Virus record (IMG/VR): IMGVR_UViG_3300012927_000010
Location: 1-43,872 of that record
Direction: 5' to 3' (one strand)
DNA: 43,872 nucleotides
Source: a virus
The first letter of the stretch is position 1. Each line of letters opens with the position of its first letter. A program made the translations under genes and the position numbers. The notes beneath the pieces are model-generated. The model saw nothing but the letters and a program-made list of their open reading frames with translations. It searched no databases and had not been told where the DNA came from. This document shows positions 23,489-31,545 of the stretch, one piece after another.

Positions 23489-25899
23489 ACCGTCCCCGTT
23501 CCCAGCGTACCGGGCGCTGCTGCCTTTTTGTTGACCTGCGTATTCGCTTCTGGGGCTGCTTGCTGAATTCCAGCTTGCTTATTCATTTGAACCTGAGCGT
23601 CGGCGGGCTCATCTTTGAAATTTATCGACTCGCTTGGCGGTTTCATCTGCTGCATAGCTGCCGCCTTTGCTTGTGCCTGCTGTGCCATGAATTGATCGTG
23701 AACGCCTTTGTGTAGTCTAACATTCTGGACGCCAAGTTTGGCATTCTCAATTTCTTCCACTTCGCCGATGTTCTGCCGAATCCAGCAATCTTCACCCGAA
23801 AGATACTCTTGACACTTTGCAGACTCCCACTGATGGTAATCGTCGGCCTCGGGCATGAGAGAGGGAAGTTGTGCAGGTGGAGGTGCATAGGGAAGTTCGG
23901 GCAAGCCTTGTGCGCGAGCCTGTAGCGCCTGTGTGGCGTGTTGAACGTTGTAAGCGTCAATCGCTGGCTGATTATCCTGCGGGGGCTCGCGGAGCAATGT
24001 CTCAAACTCCCTCGTCTGTTTCTTGTAAGCAATCGCAGGTGCCATCACCAAATCAGGATTACCGTTCAATTGTAAGAATTCCTGCCAATTGTCGGGCGAT
24101 TCGAATAGGGTCTGGCCGATAGGCGATTGCGCAGCCATCTGGATAATTGTTTGTAGGTTTTGACGCTTCGATGCCGTGGTCTCAGGGAAACTCGATTCCG
24201 AGATGTGCGCATGGAATTTGCCCTTTTTCAACCGCTCCAATTTGATCTGAACCGTCTTACCATCTCCTGAAGTGACTGCAATCTCTGATCCGTGGTCAGG
24301 ATTGTTCGAAGCCAACAGCGCGGCCTTGGTATAGATTCCACCAAACATCCGCTGCATCGAGGCCCATGCAGGTCCAAGCATTCCCATTGCCTGTGAGCGA
24401 TCCATGGCTTGCCCAGAGGCTGTCTGATCGGGTTTGGCATTGCCTTCGAGCGCCGGAAGAGCTCCGACAAGCTCTTGAGAAAGCATCCGTAACTCTGTGA
24501 TCGCCTCATCGAAACCTGCAGGCGCTTCGGCTTGTGGTTCACGATAAAAGCTTTCTTCGATTGCATGGGTAGGATCTGCTGCCTTGAGCAACACAACATT
24601 TCCAGGCTTGGAGCGTTGATCCACAATCGCGTCATAATCTTCCGCATCGCCACGAAAATAGGTGAAACTCCAGCCCTTCTCATAGTTCTCGCGCTTGGCG
24701 TTCATGTAGTCGTTGAACGCATCCTGCACGACCTTATCCGGCTCCATCAGAGCGCCGCCGCTCATTCCATCCCGCTCAACAGGGAAACCTACATTGATAG
24801 CATCATCAGGACATTCGTTCCATGATTCAGAGTAGTTCTTGCCAATGTACTTGACGTGTGCACCATCAGGGAAGAGAAGTTCCATCATCTCCTGAATAGT
24901 CTTTGTGCCATCTGACATCGAACCATCCGGCATTTCACCGGTGTAGGGTTCGTCCATCGATTTATCGGTGAACCCATCAGGTCGAAGGAAGCAGTTCATT
25001 TCGGTCGTCAGATAAGATAGTGCCATGCCGGTCAGATAGTACGACTTTTTAGCCTGCCGAGCGCCGATACGGGCATAGCGTTCCCAGTCGGACTCGCCTA
25101 GTCCAGCCTCACCGGGGGCAATCTCATCCTTGATCCAATCGTTCTGCGCTTTTGCGGTCAGTGCATCGAGATCGTCATACAGAAAACAATAGAGAGCATC
25201 GCAGAAACTATCACAAACAATAGGAACTTTAGATTCGAGCGTCCCATAAATACGCGTAGTCTCCATAGAGCGCGGCGATCCGTCTGCATTCTCGCCAAAC
25301 TTTGCTCTTGACTTCAAAGTCCCAGTCCAAGCTACACAGCGGCCTGACAATTCGAACATCCGAGCAATATCCTGCTGAATCTTCTTTACATCATTGTTCT
25401 GATCGAAGAGGTGTCGGAAACCCTCAGCCGTCTCTGCCGCTTCAATATCTTCAGATTGTCCCGGTCTATCAGGAGTAAAGTCCACCGCAGGCTCGTTTTG
25501 GGTGAGTACGGCGTCCAGTGAGCGTCGACGTATCCTAAAAATGTTGTATGCGCCCATGTACTCAGGGCATTGAATAGACTGTCCTCCACCAACATTGACA
25601 TATCCACCAGCTGTACCAACTTGATAAACTCCAGTTCCCCAGTTCGGGTAAACGTGCTGCACGCCATCATCATAGAAGCGCAGGATTCGATCCATAAGCA
25701 CTTCAATGCGGCGGTCGTATACATCACGGGCCTGATATTTTTTCACTAACCGATCAAAGGCGTCCTGCAATATCTCGGGGAGGTCACGGTTATTTTCGCC
25801 ATAGGTAGGCGGATCATCGCTCTGTGGAACAGCTTCGGGCGATGCCTCGTCCGCTAACTGCTCCTCTTCCTGATCCTCGATAATAGGGCTAGTAGCCAT
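23485..25899 (-). CDS. Portal protein
   Basis: This 804-residue protein sits between the terminase block and scaffold/coat, the standard place. Middle sequences such as NIFRIRRRSLDAVLTQNEP, FRHLFDQNNDVKKIQQDI and QTASGQAMDRSQAMGMLG are of the kind seen in large podovirus and siphovirus portals. The long Gln/Ala-rich C-terminal tail (about 700-804) would form a barrel or crown inside the head. It forms the ring through which DNA enters and leaves. The size is close to P22-like portals. The start overlaps the upstream gene by 11 bases. Confidence 0.85.
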   Translation of the reverse strand: MATSPIIEDQEEEQLADEASPEAVPQSDDPPTYGENNRDLPEILQDAFDRLVKKYQARDVYDRRIEVLMDRILRFYDDGVQHVYPNWGTGVYQVGTAGGYVNVGGGQSIQCPEYMGAYNIFRIRRRSLDAVLTQNEPAVDFTPDRPGQSEDIEAAETAEGFRHLFDQNNDVKKIQQDIARMFELSGRCVAWTGTLKSRAKFGENADGSPRSMETTRIYGTLESKVPIVCDSFCDALYCFLYDDLDALTAKAQNDWIKDEIAPGEAGLGESDWERYARIGARQAKKSYYLTGMALSYLTTEMNCFLRPDGFTDKSMDEPYTGEMPDGSMSDGTKTIQEMMELLFPDGAHVKYIGKNYSESWNECPDDAINVGFPVERDGMSGGALMEPDKVVQDAFNDYMNAKRENYEKGWSFTYFRGDAEDYDAIVDQRSKPGNVVLLKAADPTHAIEESFYREPQAEAPAGFDEAITELRMLSQELVGALPALEGNAKPDQTASGQAMDRSQAMGMLGPAWASMQRMFGGIYTKAALLASNNPDHGSEIAVTSGDGKTVQIKLERLKKGKFHAHISESSFPETTASKRQNLQTIIQMAAQSPIGQTLFESPDNWQEFLQLNGNPDLVMAPAIAYKKQTREFETLLREPPQDNQPAIDAYNVQHATQALQARAQGLPELPYAPPPAQLPSLMPEADDYHQWESAKCQEYLSGEDCWIRQNIGEVEEIENAKLGVQNVRLHKGVHDQFMAQQAQAKAAAMQQMKPPSESINFKDEPADAQVQMNKQAGIQQAAPEANTQVNKKAAAPGTLGTGTV

Positions 25900-26176
25900 T
25901 AACTTCCTTGAATGCTTGGTATGCCTGCCGTACTACCTCATTCAAATCCTCAGTATCCATAAAGCGAAATTCCATAATGTGCAAGCCATCTGTGAGATAG
26001 AACGCGAGTTGGGCGCAAAGGATTCCATCTGGGCTCATCACAGGAAAAATAGTTTGACCTGCACAAAAATATATATGTCCAATAGGTGCCATGTAAGGAC
26101 ATTCCCAAACGCGAATCTCTTCTTTTTCTTGGCTATCTACGGCATTTTGAAAATCCATAGCGGTTTGCAATTTCAA
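25889..26176 (-). CDS. Hypothetical small protein
   Basis: This 95-residue alpha/beta protein (RVWECPYMAPIGHIYFCAG, then a helix EDLNEVVRQAYQAFKEV) has a few Cys but no regular pair spacing. It overlaps both neighbours by a few bases (4 upstream, 11 with portal), so it is firmly in the late operon. Family unrecognised. Confidence 0.6.
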   Translation of the reverse strand: MKLQTAMDFQNAVDSQEKEEIRVWECPYMAPIGHIYFCAGQTIFPVMSPDGILCAQLAFYLTDGLHIMEFRFMDTEDLNEVVRQAYQAFKEVNGY

Positions 26177-26472
26177 TTGCGATACCTCCCGCCGCTGATT
26201 TCATGGATGCGCTTGGCTGTCTCTAGCTTATCGACTATATCCTGAGCCTCAAGGACAGCCTTCACTGCCCGCTGTAGCGTCTCGCAGCACACAGGGGATC
26301 CCACTGGCACGACTGAAAGGCAATAGGGGCAGGAGATTTCCTTCTCTTCGTGGTCTCGCCACATCGCCGCCATCTGCTCGCGCACGAATGCCAACTTATC
26401 CATACCTGCCTGATATTCAGGATCATTGGCGTTGGCATCGTTGATGGCTTGATTTACGGCGTCATCGCTCAT
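26173..26472 (-). CDS. Hypothetical protein with Cys pairs
   Basis: This 99-residue protein is helical at both ends. The middle has CPYCLSVVPVGSPVCCE, a likely single zinc site. The C-terminal helix (residues 66-92) reads RAVKAVLEAQDIVDKLE. ATGA overlaps occur at both ends. It could be a DNA-binding or assembly helper of the packaging region. No family was assigned. Confidence 0.6.
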   Translation of the reverse strand: MSDDAVNQAINDANANDPEYQAGMDKLAFVREQMAAMWRDHEEKEISCPYCLSVVPVGSPVCCETLQRAVKAVLEAQDIVDKLETAKRIHEISGGRYRN

Positions 26473-26687
26473 TTCTTTTTCATCCCCATATAGCCCTTAG
26501 CAGAACGCGCATCACGTCGCGTTTGAGGATTTGAAGAATCTAGAGCCGCTTCGATCCGTGCAGAGCCAAGTTTCTCCAAAGTTGGAACACCCAACTCGCG
26601 GTGAAGACGACCTGGATGTGAAGTCCATGAACCCTTTTCTCCAAGATCAACCGTCTTTGTCTTGTGCTTTGAGTAAAGTCCGGCCAT
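26469..26687 (-). CDS. Hypothetical small basic protein
   Basis: This 72-residue protein is basic (MAGLYSKHKTKTVDLG, ending in GYMGMKKK). It resembles short proteins that often accompany portal genes in phages of this layout, though no family name is known to me. The start shares bases with the stop of the DUF3008-like gene (TGATG) and the end overlaps the next gene by 4 bases. Confidence 0.6.
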   Translation of the reverse strand: MAGLYSKHKTKTVDLGEKGSWTSHPGRLHRELGVPTLEKLGSARIEAALDSSNPQTRRDARSAKGYMGMKKK

Positions 26688-26863
26688 CAGATTCCCCCTA
26701 ACGGCTTCTTGCGCTCTGGCAGACCCTTGCGTTTCGTCGCCGCAAAGTCGTGCAATGTCTGCTTCGACAATTTTCCCAAATTCGCATTCTTTTTATAAAG
26801 CGAGCCGGGATTATGTTCTGCGACAGCGAACAATCGTTGCTGAGCCTGCGACTTTGCTGGAAT
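26687..26863 (-). CDS. DUF3008-like small protein with ATT start
   Basis: The 58-residue frame reads (M)PAKSQAQQRLFAVAEHN and ends with HDFAATKRKGLPERKK, matching the DUF3008 pattern of small phage proteins ('MPAKSKAQQ… FA.TKHKGLPEKK'). The expected initiator position is ATT at 26861-26863. No ATG, GTG or TTG precedes it in frame after the stop of the previous gene, which is only four codons upstream. GGCGG lies 6 bases before the ATT and could act as ribosome site. Overlapping frames on either strand are less protein-like. The role of the family is unknown. Confidence 0.7.
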   Translation of the reverse strand: MPAKSQAQQRLFAVAEHNPGSLYKKNANLGKLSKQTLHDFAATKRKGLPERKKPLGGI

Positions 26864-26875
26864 GACACACCGCCA

Positions 26876-27448
26876 TTAATAGAGTGCGACACCAGTAGAA
26901 GCATAAGGCGATGCCGCAGCAGCTCCATACGCCAGTGCTCCAGCGAGACCGCTCCAGTTGAGAATCTTGACTGCTGCGGAAAGCGAATTGAACGTCGCCA
27001 AATAGGTAGTCAGACCCGCACTGGTGGTCAATCCAGCAGCTTGGAAGAATTTGGCATCAAGGACTACCAAGCCACCACCATAATTCTTGGCAGCCGTTGC
27101 TGCTTCCTGTAACCCAAAGTCTCCCGATCTAACCAAATCTCCTTGGCCATGTCCAAAACCGAAGACTGCCGTGATGATGCAGGTTCCATACTGTGTCGGC
27201 GTGAGATTGACAACGCTGGTTGGCGTGACAACCTCAGTCGATGCACCGGAGCCGATGGTGATCGGAACGCCGACCGCAGGCTGAACGATACGACCATCAG
27301 GAGTCGATACCTGTCCAAGTCCGAGGGTTACTCCATAGGTTCCTGCCGCATTATTGCCAGCGATTACCTCGAAGGCCGGGATATCAGGGTTGACGCCGTA
27401 AGCGTAGTTGTATGCATTGAATTCTCCAGAAAACTTGGTGAGTGCCAT
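26876..27448 (-). CDS. Hypothetical virion-type protein
   Basis: This 190-residue protein is Gly/Ala/Thr/Val-rich and beta-like in the first half (EVIAGNNAAGTYGVTLGLG, SGASTEVVTPTSVVNLTP), and Ala-rich with hydrophobic helices at the end. It resembles head-decoration or fibre-like proteins. Its ATG abuts the stop of the His-rich gene (TAAATG), same frame. Function not recognised. Confidence 0.55.
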   Translation of the reverse strand: MALTKFSGEFNAYNYAYGVNPDIPAFEVIAGNNAAGTYGVTLGLGQVSTPDGRIVQPAVGVPITIGSGASTEVVTPTSVVNLTPTQYGTCIITAVFGFGHGQGDLVRSGDFGLQEAATAAKNYGGGLVVLDAKFFQAAGLTTSAGLTTYLATFNSLSAAVKILNWSGLAGALAYGAAAASPYASTGVALY

Positions 27449-27889
27449 TTACATTCCCCCTAGTGGTGCTTGCTCTTCTTCGTGATGCGGCTTGTCTTCC
27501 GAACCTTCTTCGCCGCCCATGAACGCCTTCAGGCCTTCACCCATATCTTCGGGAGATTCATGCTCCCGCGTCTCTTCGTGGGTGCCATCTTCATGGACGC
27601 CATGGGTATGACCGGTGAAGCCGTCATGCTTGGCATGGTGATGCTTCGATTCCGGTTCGTGAACGTGTGCGATATGAGCAGTCATATGCAACAGATCGGG
27701 ATGCTGCTCTTCCTGTCCGTCCTTGACCGTATGAAAGGTTCCGTCACCGTGGTCATGAACTTCCATCGGTGCGCCGCTCTCTTCGCCTTCAATCTTCGCA
27801 GCGGCAGGCTCGCGCATCTTCGACATCGAATCCTGCATCTCCTTCATGCCTTTGGGCGCATTTGCTAGCTTATTGAGTCCATAGGCCAT
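27449..27889 (-). CDS. Histidine-rich acidic protein
   Basis: This 146-residue protein has a very high share of His and Glu between residues 40 and 138 (KHHHAKHDG and HTHGVHEDG are examples) and no hydrophobic core, so it is probably disordered or metal-binding. It sits between the terminase large subunit and portal. No known family. It could bind zinc or copper, or buffer charge in the capsid. These are guesses. Confidence 0.6.
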   Translation of the reverse strand: MAYGLNKLANAPKGMKEMQDSMSKMREPAAAKIEGEESGAPMEVHDHGDGTFHTVKDGQEEQHPDLLHMTAHIAHVHEPESKHHHAKHDGFTGHTHGVHEDGTHEETREHESPEDMGEGLKAFMGGEEGSEDKPHHEEEQAPLGGM

Positions 27890-28086
27890 TAGCTTGCCGC
27901 CTGTTCGGGTACGGCGGCGTCAGACTCCGGTACTTCGGGCTCGGACGCCGGATCGGGTAGGGATGTCTGTGCGGGCGCTGGAGCGAGGTTTGCAGGTGTA
28001 ACTTCGGTGGGAGGCAATCCGAGAACTTCTCGCTCGGCGTGGCCATCCGTAAGCTTCATATCGGGATTCAACTCTTCAAAGGTCAT
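27889..28086 (-). CDS. Small Pro/Ala/Glu-rich protein
   Basis: In this 65-residue protein the first 25 residues (FEELNPDMKLTDGHAER) look folded. The rest is a disordered Pro/Ala/Glu tail. The stop shares one base with the next start (TAATG). Likely a structural-region accessory. No family recognised. Confidence 0.55.
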   Translation of the reverse strand: MTFEELNPDMKLTDGHAEREVLGLPPTEVTPANLAPAPAQTSLPDPASEPEVPESDAAVPEQAAS

Positions 28087-28088
28087 TC

Positions 28089-28385
28089 CTAGTTCTCCTG
28101 TTGCTTATCACGTTCCAAAGCTGCTACCTGTTGCTCGAAAAGTCTCCGAACGTCGCCCGAGTTCTTTGCATGAATAATACCATCATCGGGCTTGGCGGCT
28201 TTAGAGGCGATCTTTTCGACTAGAGCATCGTACTTTGCTTCGATTCGATCTGCTCGATGTTTCTCGTCTTTTAGTTGCAAGATTGTAATGCTGAGATTGT
28301 CATTGGTGGTTTGCTTATTCCGCAGGAGTTCCTTCAATCTATCTAGTTCGCCGATGGTACAGAGACCTATTGCCTTCCAGACCAT
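28089..28385 (-). CDS. Small coiled-coil protein
   Basis: This 98-residue protein is mostly heptad-patterned helix (residues 12-60, LDRLKELLRNKQTTND and KDEKHRADRIEAKYDAL), ending in another helix. The start lies 19 bases inside the terminase large subunit gene. It could be an assembly or packaging helper. Unknown function. Confidence 0.6.
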   Translation of the reverse strand: MVWKAIGLCTIGELDRLKELLRNKQTTNDNLSITILQLKDEKHRADRIEAKYDALVEKIASKAAKPDDGIIHAKNSGDVRRLFEQQVAALERDKQQEN

Positions 28386-30013
28386 GCCGACCCTCTCTTG
28401 CGCTCATTCTGCGCCTTCCAGCGAAGTACAGCCATACCCTTATCGTGCATCGATCGGTCACCAAGAGATTCGTAGAATTCCTGCGCCCTAACCGATAATG
28501 GAGCTTCCAATCGAGCAGAATGCATGGAATATGCCCAGTAACGTAAAAAGTCTAGCACGTCATCTGATTTCGTCGGCTGCTTCCACACGTCTTCAGCTCT
28601 GCCAGGATGTTTCGTATCCCGAATTGCCATCGGCACCGCTTCGATTGTGTCCGTGCAGCGCGAACAGATAAAAAGCAGGGGAGTCTTCAAGGAGTAACCC
28701 CCCGCTTCTCCCTCGAAGTCATCATCGTTGCGGGTCGGCGCCATCTTTCCTGCCAGAACATCAGCCGTCTTCTTCATCATGGCGTAGAGAAAGCGCCAGC
28801 CACCGATACGCCCATTCGCAGCTTGTTCCGCCCATGGCAAACCAGCAAGACGCAATTCCTGGTTGATCGTATCCGCGGTGGAATGGCCTTTAGAGTCCTT
28901 CTCCCACGCGTCCACCGACAGGAAGTACCGTTTCATCTGCTTACGTTCGGTATCGTCCATTTTGGCAATCAACTGCCGGATAAGTTCGCCTTGCTCCACT
29001 TCCTGTACTACATGATCCAACATGAGAACCCAGACTTCTACTGGCTCCTCGATTATCACTCCAAACACATCATGAAACAGTTTAGGGGCCACCGTCCCGC
29101 CAGCGCCCCACCCACAGGCAGCGTGATGTACGAAACCGTCATCATGACCTGCCCAGCGCGGCCACCATGGCTGTATGAGCTTCGCTTCCTGCTCTGCGGT
29201 CAGGATCAGCTTCGACTCATCCCACACACCAGCAAAATACTGGCCGGCAAATGAATCGAATGAGCCCAAGAGATGTCCAGCTCGCAAACTCTGGGGCATG
29301 GCATTGAGCTTGCGTCCTTCAGTCGTCTGGTTCACGAATAGCTTGAATCGCTCCTCACTTGGCAGCGCGTAGAACTGCTTAGGTGTCAGACCTAACCCAT
29401 GAAACCAGACATAGTTGTCCCAACCAAAGAGGTGGACGAAGGCATAATCTGAAGGCCTTTCTTCCCCGATGAATCGCTTCTGAGAGAACACGCGCCTGAG
29501 AAACTCGGTTCCCACTCCTCCCGGGTTGAAGAACAGGCCCGTCTTGCATTCGCCCAACGCTGTATTCGGCCATCGGTTGCAGGAGTGGATGATCGTCAGC
29601 TCATACTCAGAGAATTGCTCCGCTTGATCCACGAAGATGTCATACAGTTCGATACCCCAGAACTTACGGTCAACCTCCTGCTGATTCTCGGCGTACATGA
29701 ACATGATCTTCGAGCCGTTGGGTAGGATGAACTCTTTATCGCCCACTCGATAGCAGTCCCGAAGCTCTGGGAATTCTTCCATGTACTTGTCAATGTGGTT
29801 CTTTTTGACCTCATCGTAAACTCGGCGGACGATTGCTCCGTTAGTTCTAGGTCTTTGCTGTCTGCGGTCAAGCATAATGCGGCGTAGTCCACCGCTTTTC
29901 CCGCCAGCTCTAGCGCCTCCCCCACCAATCCAAGTTGCAGCATCGGGGCCAGTCTTGTACATCAGCTTACCAAGTTCGAGCTGCTTTGGCTGTAGAAGAA
30001 GAGTAGTGGCCAT
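28367..30013 (-). CDS. terL: Terminase large subunit (packaging ATPase/nuclease)
   Basis: In this 548-residue protein the ATPase Walker A is at residues 30-42 (GGGGARAGGKSGG). The Walker B-like strand is at about 121-133 (IELYDIFVDQAEQ), with Gln where many families have Glu after the Asp. The nuclease half contains LSVDAWEKDSKGHS, compatible with a catalytic Asp of the RNase H-like fold. It cuts and pumps DNA into the head through the portal. The start shares a base with the upstream stop (TAATG). The small subunit is five genes upstream, more separated than usual. Confidence 0.9.
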   Translation of the reverse strand: MATTLLLQPKQLELGKLMYKTGPDAATWIGGGGARAGGKSGGLRRIMLDRRQQRPRTNGAIVRRVYDEVKKNHIDKYMEEFPELRDCYRVGDKEFILPNGSKIMFMYAENQQEVDRKFWGIELYDIFVDQAEQFSEYELTIIHSCNRWPNTALGECKTGLFFNPGGVGTEFLRRVFSQKRFIGEERPSDYAFVHLFGWDNYVWFHGLGLTPKQFYALPSEERFKLFVNQTTEGRKLNAMPQSLRAGHLLGSFDSFAGQYFAGVWDESKLILTAEQEAKLIQPWWPRWAGHDDGFVHHAACGWGAGGTVAPKLFHDVFGVIIEEPVEVWVLMLDHVVQEVEQGELIRQLIAKMDDTERKQMKRYFLSVDAWEKDSKGHSTADTINQELRLAGLPWAEQAANGRIGGWRFLYAMMKKTADVLAGKMAPTRNDDDFEGEAGGYSLKTPLLFICSRCTDTIEAVPMAIRDTKHPGRAEDVWKQPTKSDDVLDFLRYWAYSMHSARLEAPLSVRAQEFYESLGDRSMHDKGMAVLRWKAQNERKRGSAWSGRQ

Positions 30014-30156
30014 TAGGTAATCAAATCAAGCATGAGTCTAGCGGCTCGATAAAGCTCTAGGAGTTGATCGTAATCGTCCGCATCTACAACAACTATTTCG
30101 CCATCGTCATATTCTGAAGTTTCTATCCAACATCCAACCTTTTCAGGGTCAAACAT
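30013..30156 (-). CDS. Hypothetical small acidic protein
   Basis: This 47-residue protein, MFDPEKVGCWIETSEYDDGE then VVDADDYDQLLELYRAA, has a C-terminal helix. ATG 30156 was chosen because AAAGG lies about 9 bases upstream. ATG 30162 is also possible. It overlaps the zinc-ribbon gene by 8 bases and the terminase start by 1. Function unknown. Confidence 0.55.
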   Translation of the reverse strand: MFDPEKVGCWIETSEYDDGEIVVVDADDYDQLLELYRAARLMLDLIT

Positions 30157-30424
30157 CAGCATCCGCCTTTGACGTATCGGCAATAGGCTTCGTTGCGCTT
30201 GCCATGAGGACAACTTCCCGGCGTGCTACTCGCGGATCGCGTTCCAGATAATTCGGTAGGTGCATCTCTTCGTTCAGCCAATTCACTCCGCATGGGTTGC
30301 AGCGGATGTAGTCGTTGCGGCCTACTCTTAGCGCTCCGCAGAACGGGCACATAGGTTCGGTTCCCATTTCGTTCATCCGATCCATCCGAAGATCCTCGGC
30401 TTGGGCGTGAGTCATCATTTCCAT
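30149..30424 (-). CDS. Small zinc-ribbon protein
   Basis: This 91-residue protein has CPFCG and CNPCG 17 residues apart (about 26-30 and 43-47), a clear four-cysteine zinc ribbon. AGGAG lies 6 bases before ATG 30424. Almost the whole gene overlaps the open frame of the ribbon-helix-helix gene in another phase. A nucleic-acid-binding role is likely for such a fold. Otherwise unknown. Confidence 0.7.
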   Translation of the reverse strand: MEMMTHAQAEDLRMDRMNEMGTEPMCPFCGALRVGRNDYIRCNPCGVNWLNEEMHLPNYLERDPRVARREVVLMASATKPIADTSKADADV

Positions 30425-30539
30425 CTAGAGCTCCTATGAGCACTCGAACCATAAACGCATTCCTGCTCCGATCATCCGCCTTGGCTTTGGCATCGATGCG
30501 GTGAAGTAGTTCATCTGGTATTCGGAGTGATATCAACAT
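30156..30539 (-). CDS. Ribbon-helix-helix DNA-binding protein (long overlapping frame)
   Basis: From ATG 30539 the first 46 residues (MLISLRIPDELLHRIDAKAK, then RSRNAFMVRVLIGAL) are a canonical ribbon-helix-helix domain: a beta strand and two helices, as in CopG/Arc-type repressors. The frame then stays open for 80 more codons across the zinc-ribbon gene, with low-quality composition (Ser/Arg/Gly-rich). The functional part is probably only the N-terminal domain. A +1 frameshift near 30424 would join it to the zinc ribbon. No ribosome site is obvious. Confidence 0.5.
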   Translation of the reverse strand: MLISLRIPDELLHRIDAKAKADDRSRNAFMVRVLIGALDGNDDSRPSRGSSDGSDERNGNRTYVPVLRSAKSRPQRLHPLQPMRSELAERRDAPTELSGTRSASSTPGSCPHGKRNEAYCRYVKGGC

Positions 30540-30567
30540 TTGATATCTATTGTATCGCAAGTGCTAT

Positions 30568-30924
30568 CTAGCTCACATGCGCAATAACAGTTCCCGGCCC
30601 CGCACCACTCGCCACAGCCCAGTAGAACGCATAACCGAATTGATCGCTCAAGCTCTGCCCATCCGTCAATACAGCTGCAGAGATGCCGTTCTGTGGCGCT
30701 CCACCTGCACCGCCAGTGGGATATGTATTGCTCCCATAGATCGTGCAGCCAAATCCGTTCATCTCAAACACAATCCGCGTCCGCCCAGGTGCCGATGAAT
30801 CTAGCGGCGCAATAACCCGCGAAATCGATCCAATCACAACCGTATCATCCGTTGTAAACAAAGGAGTTGTCGTGCCAGATGATACCTGAATCGTGAGCGG
30901 GCCATAAGGATTGAAAAGCGGCAT
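30568..30924 (-). CDS. Hypothetical beta-rich protein between the terminase subunits
   Basis: This 118-residue protein (PLFNPYGPLTIQVSSGTT, GRTRIVFEMNGFGCTIYG) is a compact beta-type sequence with no known motif. ATG 30924 abuts the stop of the terminase small subunit (TAGATG), same frame. Possibly a virion decoration protein. Unknown. Confidence 0.55.
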   Translation of the reverse strand: MPLFNPYGPLTIQVSSGTTTPLFTTDDTVVIGSISRVIAPLDSSAPGRTRIVFEMNGFGCTIYGSNTYPTGGAGGAPQNGISAAVLTDGQSLSDQFGYAFYWAVASGAGPGTVIAHVS

Positions 30925-31404
30925 CTATTCCTCCAGAATCGACTTCGTTACAAATTGTACAGGGCCACCATCTTTGCCGGTGTGTTCATGCTGTGTTCTA
31001 TCGCGCCACTGCTCAGGATCGCGATTGCGAAGCCATAGTGAACAGGCATTGGTATCAGGCGGTTCAACTACATCCACAGGAACGCTGATAACCTCTTCAA
31101 ATTCAGCAGTTTTCTTGCCCTTTTCGTCGAATTCTATCCGCTTCACTTTGAATGGCTGATTGGTCGTATATTGAGCCCCGCGAGCGCGATTGAACAGTCC
31201 CTGCGCCACTTCTGAGTCTGCTACACGCTTGCCCGCACGAATGGACTCCACAAATTCTGGATGAGCCAGCTTCCAATTGTTTACTGTACTTTCGCTAACC
31301 TCAAAGAAATCAGCTATTTGAGAATCGGTAGCTCCAAGGAGACACAACTTTGTAACCTGTTCTGAATATTCCTCTCGATAGTCAGTAGGTCTACCGGCTG
31401 GCAT
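30925..31404 (-). CDS. terS: Terminase small subunit
   Basis: This 159-residue protein starts MPAGRPTDYREEYSEQVTKL, the recurrent N-terminus of phage small terminases. The helix-turn-helix at about residues 22-48 (LGATDSQIADFFEVSESTVN) would recognise the packaging site. The C-terminal part has SLWLRNRDPEQWRDR, also usual in this family. First gene of the late minus block. It partners the ATPase at 28367-30013. Confidence 0.88.
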   Translation of the reverse strand: MPAGRPTDYREEYSEQVTKLCLLGATDSQIADFFEVSESTVNNWKLAHPEFVESIRAGKRVADSEVAQGLFNRARGAQYTTNQPFKVKRIEFDEKGKKTAEFEEVISVPVDVVEPPDTNACSLWLRNRDPEQWRDRTQHEHTGKDGGPVQFVTKSILEE

Positions 31405-31413
31405 GCTGTGAGT

Positions 31414-31524
31414 TTACCAGAATCGCACTACGAGGAATGCTACAACTATCCAGATCAAGAATATTACCTCGTTCATCGAGCTGTGTGGCTCGCTATTTTG
31501 CAGTTCATTTTTTCTTTTAGACAT
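31414..31524 (-). CDS. Tiny membrane protein
   Basis: This 36-residue frame starts MSKRKNELQNSEPHSS and has one membrane span (about residues 19-34, EVIFLIWIVVAFLVV), ending in VRFW. GAGGG is 8 bases before ATG 31524. Short, charged N-terminus then one span is a common layout for small phage membrane peptides. Too short for a family match. The 168 bases up to 31692 hold only a weak plus-strand frame from TTG 31546. Confidence 0.5.
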   Translation of the reverse strand: MSKRKNELQNSEPHSSMNEVIFLIWIVVAFLVVRFW

Positions 31525-31545
31525 CGAATATCCCTCTTCTAATAA

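Noticed and set aside
26876-26890. Reassigned stop codons (alternative genetic code)
   Set aside because: All three stops end many well-formed genes whose starts overlap or abut them, and the large conserved genes (terminase, portal, helicase) contain no internal stops. A few in-frame continuations do not justify a code change.
26698-26928. 76-residue minus-strand frame at this place
   Set aside because: It is out of phase with the DUF3008-like frame, Arg/Cys/Ser-rich and without family-like sequence, so it is a shadow.
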